From Sphingopyxis sp. (GTDB taxonomy: Bacteria > Pseudomonadota > Alphaproteobacteria > Sphingomonadales > Sphingomonadaceae), in contig NZ_JAEULM010000033.1 of NCBI RefSeq assembly GCF_016793825.1, positions 62,001 to 126,000 on the forward strand: 64,000 bases of DNA, read 5' to 3'. Of this stretch, positions 8,767-16,878 are shown in pieces. The position numbers and the translations under genes were made by a program. A model generated the notes under the pieces. It had not been told where the DNA came from and did not search any database. It saw nothing but the letters and a program-made list of their open reading frames with translations. Numbering within the stretch: the stretch's first letter is position 1; each line of letters starts with the position of its first letter.

Positions 8767-9225
8767 ATGAAGAAGTTCGCAGTTGCAGCCGCTCTCCTCA
8801 CGGCCGTCGTTGCCACCCCCGCCCTCGCTGCCGATGGCGGCGAAGCCCGCGTCGAAGTGCGTGGCGGCTATATCTGGGGCAATGGTCTCGACGAAGCCAC
8901 CGCTGGCATTGCGGCCGGTTATGATTTCGACCTGGGCGACAAGGCGTTCGCCGGTGCCGAAGTCGCCGGCGACAAGGTTCTCCAGAACGGCGCGAACGTC
9001 CAGTTCTCGGCCGGTGGCCGCGTCGGCGCGAAGGTCGGCACCGCCGGCAAGCTTTATGCGACCGGTGGCTACACCTTCAGCGACATCGACGACCCGTACA
9101 TCGGCGCCGGATACCAGCACAAGTTCGGCTCGAACGTTTATGGCAAGATCGAGTATCGCCACCAGTTCATCGGCAACTTCGGTGATTTCGACACCGTCGC
9201 GGCCGGCGTCGGCTTCGCGTTCTGA
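8767..9225 (+). CDS. Small outer-membrane beta-barrel (opacity/porin-like) protein
   Basis: 152 residues with a signal peptide ([21 protein letters not shown]). After it come alternating Gly/aromatic strands ('VRGGYIWG', 'AGYDFDLGD', '[12 protein letters not shown]', '[22 protein letters not shown]') and a C-terminal Phe, which is the barrel-assembly signal. The size suggests eight strands. The start follows AAAGGATAAAG. A terminator follows. It is likely well expressed: long AT-rich leader and strong ribosome site. Confidence 0.8.
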   Translation: MKKFAVAAALLTAVVATPALAADGGEARVEVRGGYIWGNGLDEATAGIAAGYDFDLGDKAFAGAEVAGDKVLQNGANVQFSAGGRVGAKVGTAGKLYATGGYTFSDIDDPYIGAGYQHKFGSNVYGKIEYRHQFIGNFGDFDTVAAGVGFAF

Positions 9226-9251
9226 TCTTTCGGAACGCCGACACGACAAGG

Positions 9252-9284
9252 AAGGGGCGGCCTGCGGGTCGCCCCTTTTCTTTT
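9252..9284 (+). terminator. Intrinsic terminator after the outer-membrane protein gene
   Basis: AAGGGGCG (9252-9259) pairs with CGCCCCTT (9270-9277) and is followed by TTCTTTT. It lies 27 bp after the stop of the barrel protein. Confidence 0.85.
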
Positions 9285-9310
9285 GCGCGCGATCGGGTCA
9301 CGGTAGGTCG

Positions 9311-9634
9311 ATGACCGCTTTCGCCTACATCGCCGCCGCGCTGGCCGAAATCGCCGGCTGCTTTGCCTTCTGGGCCTGGCTGCGACTGGACAAATCCGTC
9401 TGGTGGATCGTCCCCGGCATGGCTTCGCTCGCGCTGTTCGCCTGGCTGCTGACGCTGGTCGATTCCGATCGTGCCGGACGCACCTACGCGGCGTATGGCG
9501 GGGTTTATATCGTCGCGGCGCTTCTGTGGCTGTGGGCCGTCGAGAGCGCGAAGCCCGATCGCTGGGACCTGATCGGCGCTGCGATCTGCCTTGGCGGGGC
9601 GGCCATCATCCTGTTCGGTCCGCGCGGGAGCTGA
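9311..9634 (+). CDS. YnfA-type (UPF0060) small membrane protein
   Basis: 107 residues, four hydrophobic helices, matching the UPF0060/YnfA family ('[21 protein letters not shown]', '[18 protein letters not shown]', '[21 protein letters not shown]'). These are small-multidrug-resistance-like inner-membrane proteins of uncertain transport role. The start is ATG 9311 after GGTCG (weak ribosome site). Confidence 0.9.
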   Translation: MTAFAYIAAALAEIAGCFAFWAWLRLDKSVWWIVPGMASLALFAWLLTLVDSDRAGRTYAAYGGVYIVAALLWLWAVESAKPDRWDLIGAAICLGGAAIILFGPRGS

Positions 9635-9662
9635 CGCCAGCTATCCCGCGCGGCACCGCTAC

Positions 9663-9899
9663 CTATTTGAGCGCGTCGAGCGACGCCCCGAAATTGATAT
9701 GATAGGGCTGGCCGCCCAGCACCAGCGCCGGAACCGACTTCACGCCGGCCGCCTCCGCCTCGGCAACGCGACCGGGCACCTCGCCCAGATGGACGATCTC
9801 GACATCATAGCGCGCGGAATCGATCGCGTCGGCGACCGTCTGTTCGGCATCGACGCAAACGCTGCAGCCGGCGTGATAGAAAGTGGCTTTGCGGGTCAT
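9663..9899 (-). CDS. Thioredoxin/glutaredoxin-like CxxC protein
   Basis: 78 residues with a thioredoxin-fold start 'KATFYHAGCSVCVDAEQ', giving a redox C12-S-V-C15 pair, then 'VPALVLGGQPYHINFG' with the cis-proline position. Three consecutive ATGs (9905, 9902, 9899) are possible; the third is best spaced from AAGGAGA. It is divergent from a MarR regulator and MOSC gene. One of two matching 29-bp operators (9922-9950) lies directly upstream, so it is probably controlled by that MarR. Its partner is unknown. Confidence 0.85.
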   Translation of the reverse strand: MTRKATFYHAGCSVCVDAEQTVADAIDSARYDVEIVHLGEVPGRVAEAEAAGVKSVPALVLGGQPYHINFGASLDALK

Positions 9900-9921
9900 C
9901 ATCATTCTCCTTCGATCGATC

Positions 9922-9950
9922 GCAAATAGTAGCGACTCGATACAATTTAC
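9922..9950. promoter_or_regulatory. Operator copy 1 of a twin 29-bp site (MarR)
   Basis: This 29-bp site begins GCAAATAGT, has ACTCGATAC in the middle and ends ATTTAC, forming an imperfect dyad (GCAAAT/ATTTAC). It matches the copy at 9974-10002 at 22 of 29 positions in the same orientation, 52 bp (about five helical turns) apart. It lies 22-50 bp upstream of the thioredoxin-like start. Confidence 0.65.
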
Positions 9951-9973
9951 TTGCCACGCGGCATGAGGGTTGA

Positions 9974-10002
9974 GCAAATGGTTTTTACTCGATACTATTT
10001 GC
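9974..10002. promoter_or_regulatory. Operator copy 2 of a twin 29-bp site (MarR)
   Basis: Starts GCAAATGGT, contains ACTCGATAC, ends ATTTGC; the GCAAAT/ATTTGC ends are a perfect inverted pair. It ends 2 bp before the MarR start codon at 10005, leaving no Shine-Dalgarno. The MarR mRNA may thus be leaderless, with binding blocking transcription start itself. Confidence 0.65.
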
Positions 10003-10004
10003 CC

Positions 10005-10556
10005 ATGACCGACCGGCTCTCTGACCTCCTGACCCGCACGGCCCGGCTGATCGCCGGCGACGGCCATTCGGCTGGGCTGAAGCCGGTCCAGTGGCAGGCG
10101 CTGCGCTATCTGGCGGTCGCCAATCGCTTTTCGCGGACGCCCGGCGCGCTGACGACCTGGCTGGGACAGACGAAGGGAACGGTGTCGCAAACGGTCGCCG
10201 CGCTGGAACGCAAGGGGCTGGTCGCGCGATCGGAGGACAGCGAGGACCGACGGCTGGTTCGCCTGTCGCTGACCCCCGCAGGATATGGCTTGCTGGCCGA
10301 GGCCCCCGAAGCGGTTTCCGATGCCATGACCGCCGGGCTGGCCACCCCCGAACGCGCCGCGCTCGAAGCTTTGCTGGCGCGCATGCTGACGGGCCATCTG
10401 GCAAAGCGCGGCTATCGTCCATTCGGTCAATGCGCCGACTGCCGACATTTCGAACGCGATGCGGCGGATGGCGCTCCGCATCGGTGCGGCCTGCTGGCGC
10501 TGCCGTTGTCCGACGCGGACGCCGATGCAATCTGCATCGAACAGGAAGCGGCATGA
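10005..10556 (+). CDS. MarR-family regulator with C-terminal four-cysteine tail
   Basis: 183 residues. The winged HTH spans about 25-130 ('GALTTWLGQTKGTVSQTVAALERKGLVARSEDSEDRRLVRLSLTPAG'). After it comes a tail not found in typical 140-150 residue MarR proteins, with C143-x2-C146, C161 and C177 ('FGQCADCRHF', 'HRCGL', 'DAICIEQ'). This is a plausible metal or Fe-S site. ATG 10005 is chosen since it gives a normal N-terminus. The stop overlaps the MOSC start (ATGA), so the two are translated together. Its twin operators suggest autoregulation and control of the divergent thioredoxin-like gene. Confidence 0.88.
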   Translation: MTDRLSDLLTRTARLIAGDGHSAGLKPVQWQALRYLAVANRFSRTPGALTTWLGQTKGTVSQTVAALERKGLVARSEDSEDRRLVRLSLTPAGYGLLAEAPEAVSDAMTAGLATPERAALEALLARMLTGHLAKRGYRPFGQCADCRHFERDAADGAPHRCGLLALPLSDADADAICIEQEAA

Positions 10557-11197
10557 CCATTCCCATCGACGCCGTCCTGACCGGCAAGGCGCGCGCCTTT
10601 CGCGGCGACGAGGCGAGCGCCATCGACAAACTGCCTTTCACCGGCGCGCGTGCTGTCGGCCGCCTGGGAATCGCCGGCGACGAACAGGCTGACCTGAGGG
10701 TTCATGGCGGCCCCGACAAGGCGATCCACCACTATCCGCGCGACCATTATGGCTGGTGGGCCGAAACGCTGGGCGGCCATATACTGCTGACCGCCCCCGG
10801 GGCGTTCGGGGAGAATATTTCGACGCGGGGGCTGATCGAAGGCGCAGTGTGCATCGGCGATCGCTATCGCCTTGGTTCCGCGCTGGTCGAGATCAGCCAG
10901 GGCCGCCAGCCATGCTGGAAGCTGGGGCACCGCTTCGGCATTGCGACCGTTCCTGCGACCGTGGTGACGACCGGTCGCGGCGGCTGGTATTATCGCGTCA
11001 TCGAGGATGGAACAGTCGCGGCGGGCGACGCGATCGAGCTGCTCGATCGGCCGCTGCCCGTCTGGACGGTCGAGCGCGTGTTTCGATTGCTGATCGGCGG
11101 CGCAGGCAAGCGCGAACCCGGCGCGCTGCGCGATCTTGCCGCGATGGAGCGACTTGCGGCCAACTGGCGCGCGCGGGCGGAAAAGCTGCTAGTCTGA
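10553..11197 (+). CDS. MOSC-domain protein (YiiM-like)
   Basis: 214 residues with a MOSC domain: 'GDEQADLRVHGGPDKAIHHYPRDHY', 'GAFGENISTRGL', and 'RQPCWKLG' with the conserved cysteine. It ends in a helical YiiM-type extension ('VERVFRLLIGG'). YiiM proteins bind molybdenum cofactor and reduce N-hydroxylated bases such as 6-hydroxylaminopurine. The gene is coupled to the upstream MarR regulator by a 4-bp ATGA overlap, so its dose is tied to that regulator. Confidence 0.88.
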   Translation: MTIPIDAVLTGKARAFRGDEASAIDKLPFTGARAVGRLGIAGDEQADLRVHGGPDKAIHHYPRDHYGWWAETLGGHILLTAPGAFGENISTRGLIEGAVCIGDRYRLGSALVEISQGRQPCWKLGHRFGIATVPATVVTTGRGGWYYRVIEDGTVAAGDAIELLDRPLPVWTVERVFRLLIGGAGKREPGALRDLAAMERLAANWRARAEKLLV

Positions 11198-11216
11198 TCC
11201 GGTTCTGCTGGCACCG

Positions 11217-11930
11217 CTATTTCGCGTCCGGCAACGCATCCTCCACCAGCGGTGCCAACCCTTCCACCACGATCTTCACCCCCCTGGCATTGGGATGGAT
11301 GTGGTCGCCGAGCATCAGGTCGGGCTTGCCGACGACATTGTCGAGAATGAAGGGATAGAGGCTCGCATCATATTTTGCGGCGAGTTCGGGATAGATAGCA
11401 TTGAAACTCTTTGCATAATCGGCACCCATGTTGGGCGCCGCGACCATGCCGGTCAGCAGAACGGGGATGCCGCGCTTCTTGAGTTCGGCCAGCATCGCGT
11501 CAAGATTGGCGCGCGTCTGCCCCGCGTCGATACCGCGCAACATGTCGTTACCGCCCAGACCCAGCACGACCAGCGCGGGCTTCGTCTTCGCGTTGTCCAG
11601 GACATAGGTCAGCCGCTGACGTCCCGCCGCGGTCGTATCGCCCGAGACGCCGGCATTCTGGACCCGCACGACGACGCCATCGTCCGCAAGCGCAGCCTGA
11701 AGCTGTGGCGCAAGCCCTTCCTTCGGGCCGAGTTGATAGCCGGCGTAGAGGCTGTCACCGAACGCGATGATCAGCGGCGCATCGGCGGGGATCGGCGCGG
11801 CGGCGATACCGGCACTTTTGTCCTTTGGCGCCGCCGCTGGCGCTTCGGCGGAACCACATGCCGCAAGCGGTTGGCAAAGCGCGATGGCAGATCCATATAT
11901 CAAGGCAGAACGCCATCCGGCCGTTTTCAT
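11217..11930 (-). CDS. SGNH-hydrolase lipoprotein, TesA-type arylesterase/lysophospholipase
   Basis: 237 residues with a lipobox (LAAC, C25), so probably membrane-anchored in the periplasm. Catalytic blocks are 'IIAFGDSLYAGY' (Ser60), 'GVSGDTT', 'LGLGGNDML' and 'DHIHPNARG' (Asp/His). It diverges from the ABC ATPase and permease genes with only 17 bp between start codons. This matches the conserved tesA/ybbA/ybbP arrangement of proteobacteria and points to a shared role in lipid turnover or envelope maintenance. Confidence 0.9.
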   Translation of the reverse strand: MKTAGWRSALIYGSAIALCQPLAACGSAEAPAAAPKDKSAGIAAAPIPADAPLIIAFGDSLYAGYQLGPKEGLAPQLQAALADDGVVVRVQNAGVSGDTTAAGRQRLTYVLDNAKTKPALVVLGLGGNDMLRGIDAGQTRANLDAMLAELKKRGIPVLLTGMVAAPNMGADYAKSFNAIYPELAAKYDASLYPFILDNVVGKPDLMLGDHIHPNARGVKIVVEGLAPLVEDALPDAK

Positions 11931-11947
11931 TTCCAAAGGGTCCCTTC

Positions 11948-12643
11948 TTGACCGACGCTTCACGAGCTTCGCCCGATCCGGCGATTGCCGCCCATAATGT
12001 GACGCTGACGCTGGGGAGCGACAAGGCCCCCGTCGAAATATTGCGCGGCGTCGATCTGGAGGTCGCCGCGGGTAGCTCCGTGGCGCTGCTCGGACCGTCG
12101 GGGTCGGGAAAAAGTTCGCTGATGGCGGTGCTCGCCGGGCTCGAGCGCGCGGGCGGCGGCACGATTCGGGTCGCCGGGCTCGATTTCGGCGCGATGGACG
12201 AAGATGCTCTGGCGCGGGCGCGGCGCGGGCGGATCGGCATCGTACTGCAAGCCTTTCACCTGCTGCCGACAATGACAGCGCTGGAAAATGTCGCGGTGCC
12301 GCTGGAACTTGCGGGGATCGACAGCCCTTTCGACAAGGCGCGCGCCGAACTCGACGCGGTCGGCCTGGGCCACCGCCTCACCCATTATCCCCCGCAGCTT
12401 TCGGGCGGCGAACAGCAGCGCGTTGCAATCGCCCGCGCAATGGCGAGCAGCCCTGCGATCATCTTTGCCGACGAGCCGACAGGCAATCTGGACACCGCCA
12501 CGGGACAATCGATCATCGATCTGATTTTCGCGCGCCGCGCGGCGCTGGGCGCCACCTTGCTGATCATCACTCACGATCCGGAACTGGCCGAGCATTGCGA
12601 CCGTGTCGTCGTGATGCACGACGGGCGGATCGAGGAACGGTAA
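11948..12643 (+). CDS. ABC transporter ATP-binding protein (YbbA/LolD type)
   Basis: 231 residues with Walker A 'GPSGSGKSS', signature '[15 protein letters not shown]', Walker B '[12 protein letters not shown]' and the H-loop 'ITHD'. No ATG gives a normal N-terminus without overlapping the divergent esterase. The TTG at 11948, preceded by AAAGGG, is the most sensible start. It partners the FtsX-type permease downstream. Such pairs act in the inner membrane, usually as mechanotransmission or lipoprotein/lipid extraction machines rather than classic importers. Confidence 0.92.
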   Translation: MTDASRASPDPAIAAHNVTLTLGSDKAPVEILRGVDLEVAAGSSVALLGPSGSGKSSLMAVLAGLERAGGGTIRVAGLDFGAMDEDALARARRGRIGIVLQAFHLLPTMTALENVAVPLELAGIDSPFDKARAELDAVGLGHRLTHYPPQLSGGEQQRVAIARAMASSPAIIFADEPTGNLDTATGQSIIDLIFARRAALGATLLIITHDPELAEHCDRVVVMHDGRIEER

Positions 12644-12660
12644 TGGAGCATCGCTTGAGC

Positions 12661-12744
12661 CCCGTTCGTGTCGAGCGAAGTCGAAACACTCCAAACGATA
12701 GCACGATCCCGATAGGCGTCTCGACTTCGCTCGACGCGAACGGG
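12661..12744. repeat. Sphingomonad inverted repeat (REP-like element)
   Basis: Left arm 12661-12684 begins CCCGTTCGTGTCGAGCGAAG. The right arm 12721-12744 is its reverse complement at 23 of 24 positions, separated by 36 bp. It sits between the ATPase and permease genes. The same core (CCGTT..GTCGAGCGA) appears inside the SUF regulator at 33634. I recall the core as a dispersed repeat in sphingomonad genomes. Confidence 0.75.
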
Positions 12745-12764
12745 AAAGGGGGGCTCGCGATCTG

Positions 12765-15266
12765 ATGCTCCCTCTCTCCACCCTCTGGCGGATCGCACGG
12801 CGCGATCTTGCGACGCGGATTCGCGGGCTGCGACTGCTTGCCGTCTGCCTGTTCCTCGGCGTCGCGACGCTCGCGGCGATCGGCAGCCTGACGAGCGGGA
12901 TTACCTCCGAGCTTGAACGGCGCGGACAAACGATCCTTGGCGGTGATATCGAGTTTAGCCTGCCCCAGCGCGAAGCCAGCGCCGAGGAGATGGCTGGATT
13001 TCGCAGCATCGGCACGCCCTCGGCAACCGTGCGGCTCCGCGCGATGGCCAATGCGCCGGGCGGCGATGCGCTGTTGTCGGAATTGAAGGCGGTCGATGCC
13101 GCCTACCCGCTCTATGGCGCCATGCGGCTGGACAGCGGTCCTCGCGAGGGGACCCCGTCCCCCGGGTCGATCTGGATCGGCAAGGACCTCGCATCACGCC
13201 TCGACCTCAAAGTCGGCGGCGACGTGAAGTTCGGAGAGAAGACCTTCCGGATCGACGGCATCATTGCCGAGGAACCCGACCGGCTGGGTGAAGGGTTCAC
13301 GCTGGGGCCGGTGGCGATCATCGGGCTGGGCGACCTTCCCGCGACCCAGCTCATCCAGCCGGGTAGCCTGTACGAGAGCAAGTATCGCGTCCGCCTGCCC
13401 GCAAACGCCAACCCCGAAGCCGTCGGCAAGCGGCTGACAGCGCAATTCCCCGAAGCCGGGTGGGACATCACCGACCGTAGCAACGGAGCACCGGGCACGC
13501 GCCGGTTCATCGAACGCATGGGACAGTTCCTGTCGCTGGTCGGGCTTGCGGCGCTGGTGATCGCCGGGATCGGCGTCGGCAATGGCGTCGCGAGCTATCT
13601 GGCCGGAAAGCGGCCGGGGCTGGCGACGCTGAAGGTGCTGGGCGCCGACAGCGCGGCGGTGCTGCGTATCTATGGCCTTCAGATTCTGGCCGTTGCCGCG
13701 ACGGCGATCGGCGCGGGCCTTGTCGTCGGCGCTCTTGCACCCACGCTGATCGGCGCGATTGCCGGCGACGTGCTGCCCGTGCGGCCGGGCTTCGCGCTGT
13801 ATCCGCTGCCCCTGATCGTGAGCGCGGCCTATGGCCTGCTTATCGCTCTTGCCTTTGCCCTACCCCCGCTCGCGGCAACGCGGCATGTCCCTGCGGCAGG
13901 ACTATATCGCGCGACGGTCGACGGCGGGATGCGGATCGACCGGCGCACGATCGTCGCGGTCGGGACAGCGCTGGCGGCGATCGTTGCGCTTGCGGTCGGG
14001 ACCGCACGCGAACCCCTGTTCGCACTCTCCTTTATCGGTGCGGCGATCGCGCTGCTGCTGATCCTTGTCGGGTTGGGGTGGCTGGTGCGGCGCACGGCAA
14101 GCCGGATGCCGAGGCCAAAGCGCCCGTTGCTGCGCCTTGCAGTCGCCAACCTGCATCGGCCGGGCGCGGCCACCGGCGCGCTGGTGGTGGCGCTGGGGCT
14201 GGGGCTGACGCTGTTCGTCACGCTGGCGGCGATCCAGACCAGCATCACCGCAGAGATCGCGCGCACGGTGCCGCAACGCGCGCCAAGTTTTTTCGTGCTC
14301 GACATCCCGCGCGGCGATACGGGCAAGTTCCGATCGATGGTGGTCGATGCCGCGCCCGATGCGCAGGTCAACATGATCCCCGCGCTGCGCGGCAGCGTCA
14401 CCGAATTTCGCGGCCAGCGGGTCGACGAGCTGACCGAACTCCCCGAAGGCGCCTGGGTTCTGCGCGGCGATCGTGGGCTGACCTATAGTCCGACGCTGCC
14501 GAACGGTAGTACGCTGGTGGGCGGCCAGTGGTGGCCGGCGGACTACAAGGGGCCGCCGCTCGTCAGCGTCGAGCAGGAGGTCGCGGCTTCGCTGGGGCTG
14601 AAGCTGGGCGATACGCTGTCGGTCAACGTGCTGGGGGTCGAGGTGCAGGCCAAGGTCGCGTCCTTCCGCACCGTCGAGTGGGACAATTTCGGCCTCAATT
14701 ATGTCCTTGTCTTTTCGCCGGGGACGTTCGACGCCGCGCCGCACAATATGGTTGCGACCGTGGCGGTCCCTCCGAAGGCCGAGGCCGGACTCGCGCGCAG
14801 CATTCCGCGCACTTTTCCGTCGGCATCACTGATCGAGGTGCGCGATGTCGTCTCGCAGGTGACGACGCTGCTGACGCAGATGAGCCAGGCGATCGCCGCG
14901 GCGGCCAGCATCGCGATTCTCGCGGGCATCGCGGTGCTGATCGGCGCGATCGCCGCCAGCCGCGAACGGCGCGTCTACGACAGCGTCATCCTGAAACTTC
15001 TCGGCGCCACGCGCGGCCAGATCCTTGGCGCTCAGGCGATGGAATATGCGGTGCTGGCGGCCATATTGGGCGCGCTGGCGCTCGCGCTCGGTCTTGCGGG
15101 CGCCTGGTATGTCGTGACGCAGCTCTTCGATTTCCGCTTTGCACCCGATCCGGTCGTCGTCGGTCTGACGCTGCTGGGCGGCGCCGGGCTGTCGTTCCTG
15201 ATCGGGATCGCCGGAAGCTGGCCCTTGCTGTCGGCCAAGCCCGCGCAGGCGCTGCGCAGTCTCTAG
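12765..15266 (+). CDS. ABC transporter permease, FtsX/YbbP type
   Basis: 833 residues. There is an N-terminal helix ('LRLLAVCLFLGVATLAAIGSL'), a large periplasmic domain and FtsX-type membrane blocks near 250-380 and 420-490. After a second periplasmic domain comes a C-terminal three-helix block ('AAAASIAILAGIAVLIGAIAASRERRVYDSVILKLLGATRGQI'). The size and order match YbbP. It works with the upstream ATPase, although a REP-like hairpin separates them by 121 bp and could reduce readthrough. Its TAG stop overlaps the convergent gene's stop in a shared CTAG. Confidence 0.92.
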   Translation: MLPLSTLWRIARRDLATRIRGLRLLAVCLFLGVATLAAIGSLTSGITSELERRGQTILGGDIEFSLPQREASAEEMAGFRSIGTPSATVRLRAMANAPGGDALLSELKAVDAAYPLYGAMRLDSGPREGTPSPGSIWIGKDLASRLDLKVGGDVKFGEKTFRIDGIIAEEPDRLGEGFTLGPVAIIGLGDLPATQLIQPGSLYESKYRVRLPANANPEAVGKRLTAQFPEAGWDITDRSNGAPGTRRFIERMGQFLSLVGLAALVIAGIGVGNGVASYLAGKRPGLATLKVLGADSAAVLRIYGLQILAVAATAIGAGLVVGALAPTLIGAIAGDVLPVRPGFALYPLPLIVSAAYGLLIALAFALPPLAATRHVPAAGLYRATVDGGMRIDRRTIVAVGTALAAIVALAVGTAREPLFALSFIGAAIALLLILVGLGWLVRRTASRMPRPKRPLLRLAVANLHRPGAATGALVVALGLGLTLFVTLAAIQTSITAEIARTVPQRAPSFFVLDIPRGDTGKFRSMVVDAAPDAQVNMIPALRGSVTEFRGQRVDELTELPEGAWVLRGDRGLTYSPTLPNGSTLVGGQWWPADYKGPPLVSVEQEVAASLGLKLGDTLSVNVLGVEVQAKVASFRTVEWDNFGLNYVLVFSPGTFDAAPHNMVATVAVPPKAEAGLARSIPRTFPSASLIEVRDVVSQVTTLLTQMSQAIAAAASIAILAGIAVLIGAIAASRERRVYDSVILKLLGATRGQILGAQAMEYAVLAAILGALALALGLAGAWYVVTQLFDFRFAPDPVVVGLTLLGGAGLSFLIGIAGSWPLLSAKPAQALRSL

Positions 15267-16024
15267 GTCAGCAGCCGTACGACCGCCGATGTCGCCGCGA
15301 CGCCAAGAACCAGCGCGACCATGACCTGCCACACACGCGGCGCGACCCGCCCGAAGTGACGCGCGCCATAGCGATTGCCAAGCCACATCGGAGGAAACAA
15401 CAGCAGGGACAGAAGAAACAGTCGCCAGGTTGCAAGGCCCACCCAGATCGACGCCAGCGTTCCGGCGATAGCGGTCGCGAAGAAGATCAGCAGCATCGAG
15501 GCCCGCGCCACGCGGGGTTCGAGATGGCGGCGATAGTAAAAGGGAACGACGGGTGGCCCGGGCATCGCGGCGAAACCGGTCAACACCCCCGCCGCCAACC
15601 CTGTGCCACCGATGGCGAGCGGGCCCGGCTGGTGCCCCTCCGGCTGCTTGGGCAGCAGCACCGCGACAAAAGCGCCCACCGCGACGCTCGTGATCAGCAG
15701 ACGCGCGACGTCGGGTGTCACTCCCTTCAGCGCCAACATTCCGATCGGTGTCGTGACGACCGCGATCAGTGCAATCGGGACCGCGCTGGACCGGTCGGAA
15801 TCGGCCACGATCGCCGGCAGCCCCACCGGCCCGATCAGAAGTTGCAGCAGGATTCCCAGCGTCACCGCCTGCGCCGGCGGGATGATCAGCCCCAACAGCG
15901 GGACGAGGATGATCGCCATGCCGAACCCCGTCAGGCCCCGCACATAGGCTGCGCCAAAGGTCATCGCCGCAGCCCCTGCGATAGTCAGCGGCGCCAGTCC
16001 CACGAGACTTTGAAGGCTGTTCAT
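15263..16024 (-). CDS. TauE/SafE (TSUP) family permease
   Basis: 253 residues, about seven to eight hydrophobic helices, with the TSUP pattern 'GLTGFGMAIILVPLLGLIIPPAQAV' and its repeat 'GVLTGFAAMPGPPVVPFYY'. These carry small organosulfur or sulfite anions across the inner membrane; the substrate here is unknown. Its ATG overlaps the stop of the upstream metallophosphoesterase (ATGA), so it is the third gene of the thrS chain. Confidence 0.88.
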   Translation of the reverse strand: MNSLQSLVGLAPLTIAGAAAMTFGAAYVRGLTGFGMAIILVPLLGLIIPPAQAVTLGILLQLLIGPVGLPAIVADSDRSSAVPIALIAVVTTPIGMLALKGVTPDVARLLITSVAVGAFVAVLLPKQPEGHQPGPLAIGGTGLAAGVLTGFAAMPGPPVVPFYYRRHLEPRVARASMLLIFFATAIAGTLASIWVGLATWRLFLLSLLLFPPMWLGNRYGARHFGRVAPRVWQVMVALVLGVAATSAVVRLLT

Positions 16025-16878
16025 CGCGAGGCGTCCTTTGGCGTGAGTGTCACCAGCCAGACGTCGGGCGGCGTATTGAACCGGATCGGCACGATGCTCG
16101 TGCCCAATCCGGCGCCGACGAACACGCGCTGGGCACGATCGCGAATATCGCCGCACGCGAAGCGATCACCGTAACGCGAGACATAGCTGAGCGCTCCGAT
16201 CACCGGAAAGCGGATCTGTCCGCAATGCGTGTGCCCTGCGAAGACCGCGGCGACGGGTCGCCGCAGCTCGGGCACGATATCGGGACTGTGCGAGAGGATG
16301 ATCGGCACGCCGGCGCCAAGCGCATCCATCGCCGCAAGCGCCTTTGGCACATCGGCGTGGCCCGAATAATCGTCGTCGATCCCGCCGATGATCAGCGGGC
16401 CGGCTTTCACCGCCGCGTTTTGCAGCACCAGCAGGCCCTGCTTCTCCATTTCGCCGCGGAGGGCGTCGGGCCGGAACCAATGATCGTGATTGCCGGGCGT
16501 CACGACAACGCCGAGCGGCGCCCGCAAACGACCGAGCGGTGCGATGACCTCTGCAGGCGTATAGATATGCGTTGCGACGCCCCGTTCGCTGACAAGGTCA
16601 CCTGCGATCAGGACGAGGTCGGGCTTCAGCCGATTCAGCGTATCGATGATCCGCGCCAACCGTTCGGGCGGCATGTCGGGGCCGGCCACATGCAGGTCGG
16701 ACAGCAGCAGAATCCGGACCGACCCCTGCCCCGCGGGCCAGTCGGCGACCGAGACCGTCGCCGCGCGGAGGACGGGGTCGCGCGTCGCGTTCCAATAGCC
16801 TTTTGCGAAAAGCAAAGCGCCAAGCAGCACGGCGAACGCCGTCCAGCGCCACCACTTCCCCCGCGATTTCGGGCTCAA
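16021..16878 (-). CDS. Membrane-anchored metallophosphoesterase
   Basis: 285 residues: one N-terminal helix ('[16 protein letters not shown]'), then the calcineurin-like motifs '[10 protein letters not shown]' (D-x-H), '[11 protein letters not shown]' (GD), 'VTPGNHDHW' (GNHD), 'ILSHSPDI' and '[10 protein letters not shown]' (GHTH). It resembles YkuE/YaeI-type lipid or nucleotide phosphoesterases. The only start before the anchor is a TTG at 16878 whose last bases form the thrS stop (TTGA), implying re-initiation after thrS. Confidence 0.85.
   Translation of the reverse strand: MSPKSRGKWWRWTAFAVLLGALLFAKGYWNATRDPVLRAATVSVADWPAGQGSVRILLLSDLHVAGPDMPPERLARIIDTLNRLKPDLVLIAGDLVSERGVATHIYTPAEVIAPLGRLRAPLGVVVTPGNHDHWFRPDALRGEMEKQGLLVLQNAAVKAGPLIIGGIDDDYSGHADVPKALAAMDALGAGVPIILSHSPDIVPELRRPVAAVFAGHTHCGQIRFPVIGALSYVSRYGDRFACGDIRDRAQRVFVGAGLGTSIVPIRFNTPPDVWLVTLTPKDASR

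Noticed and set aside
9668-9690. A GTCGAGCGACG match to the REP core at the end of the thioredoxin-like gene
   Set aside because: Only one short arm is present with no inverted partner; it is ordinary coding sequence for the C-terminal residues.
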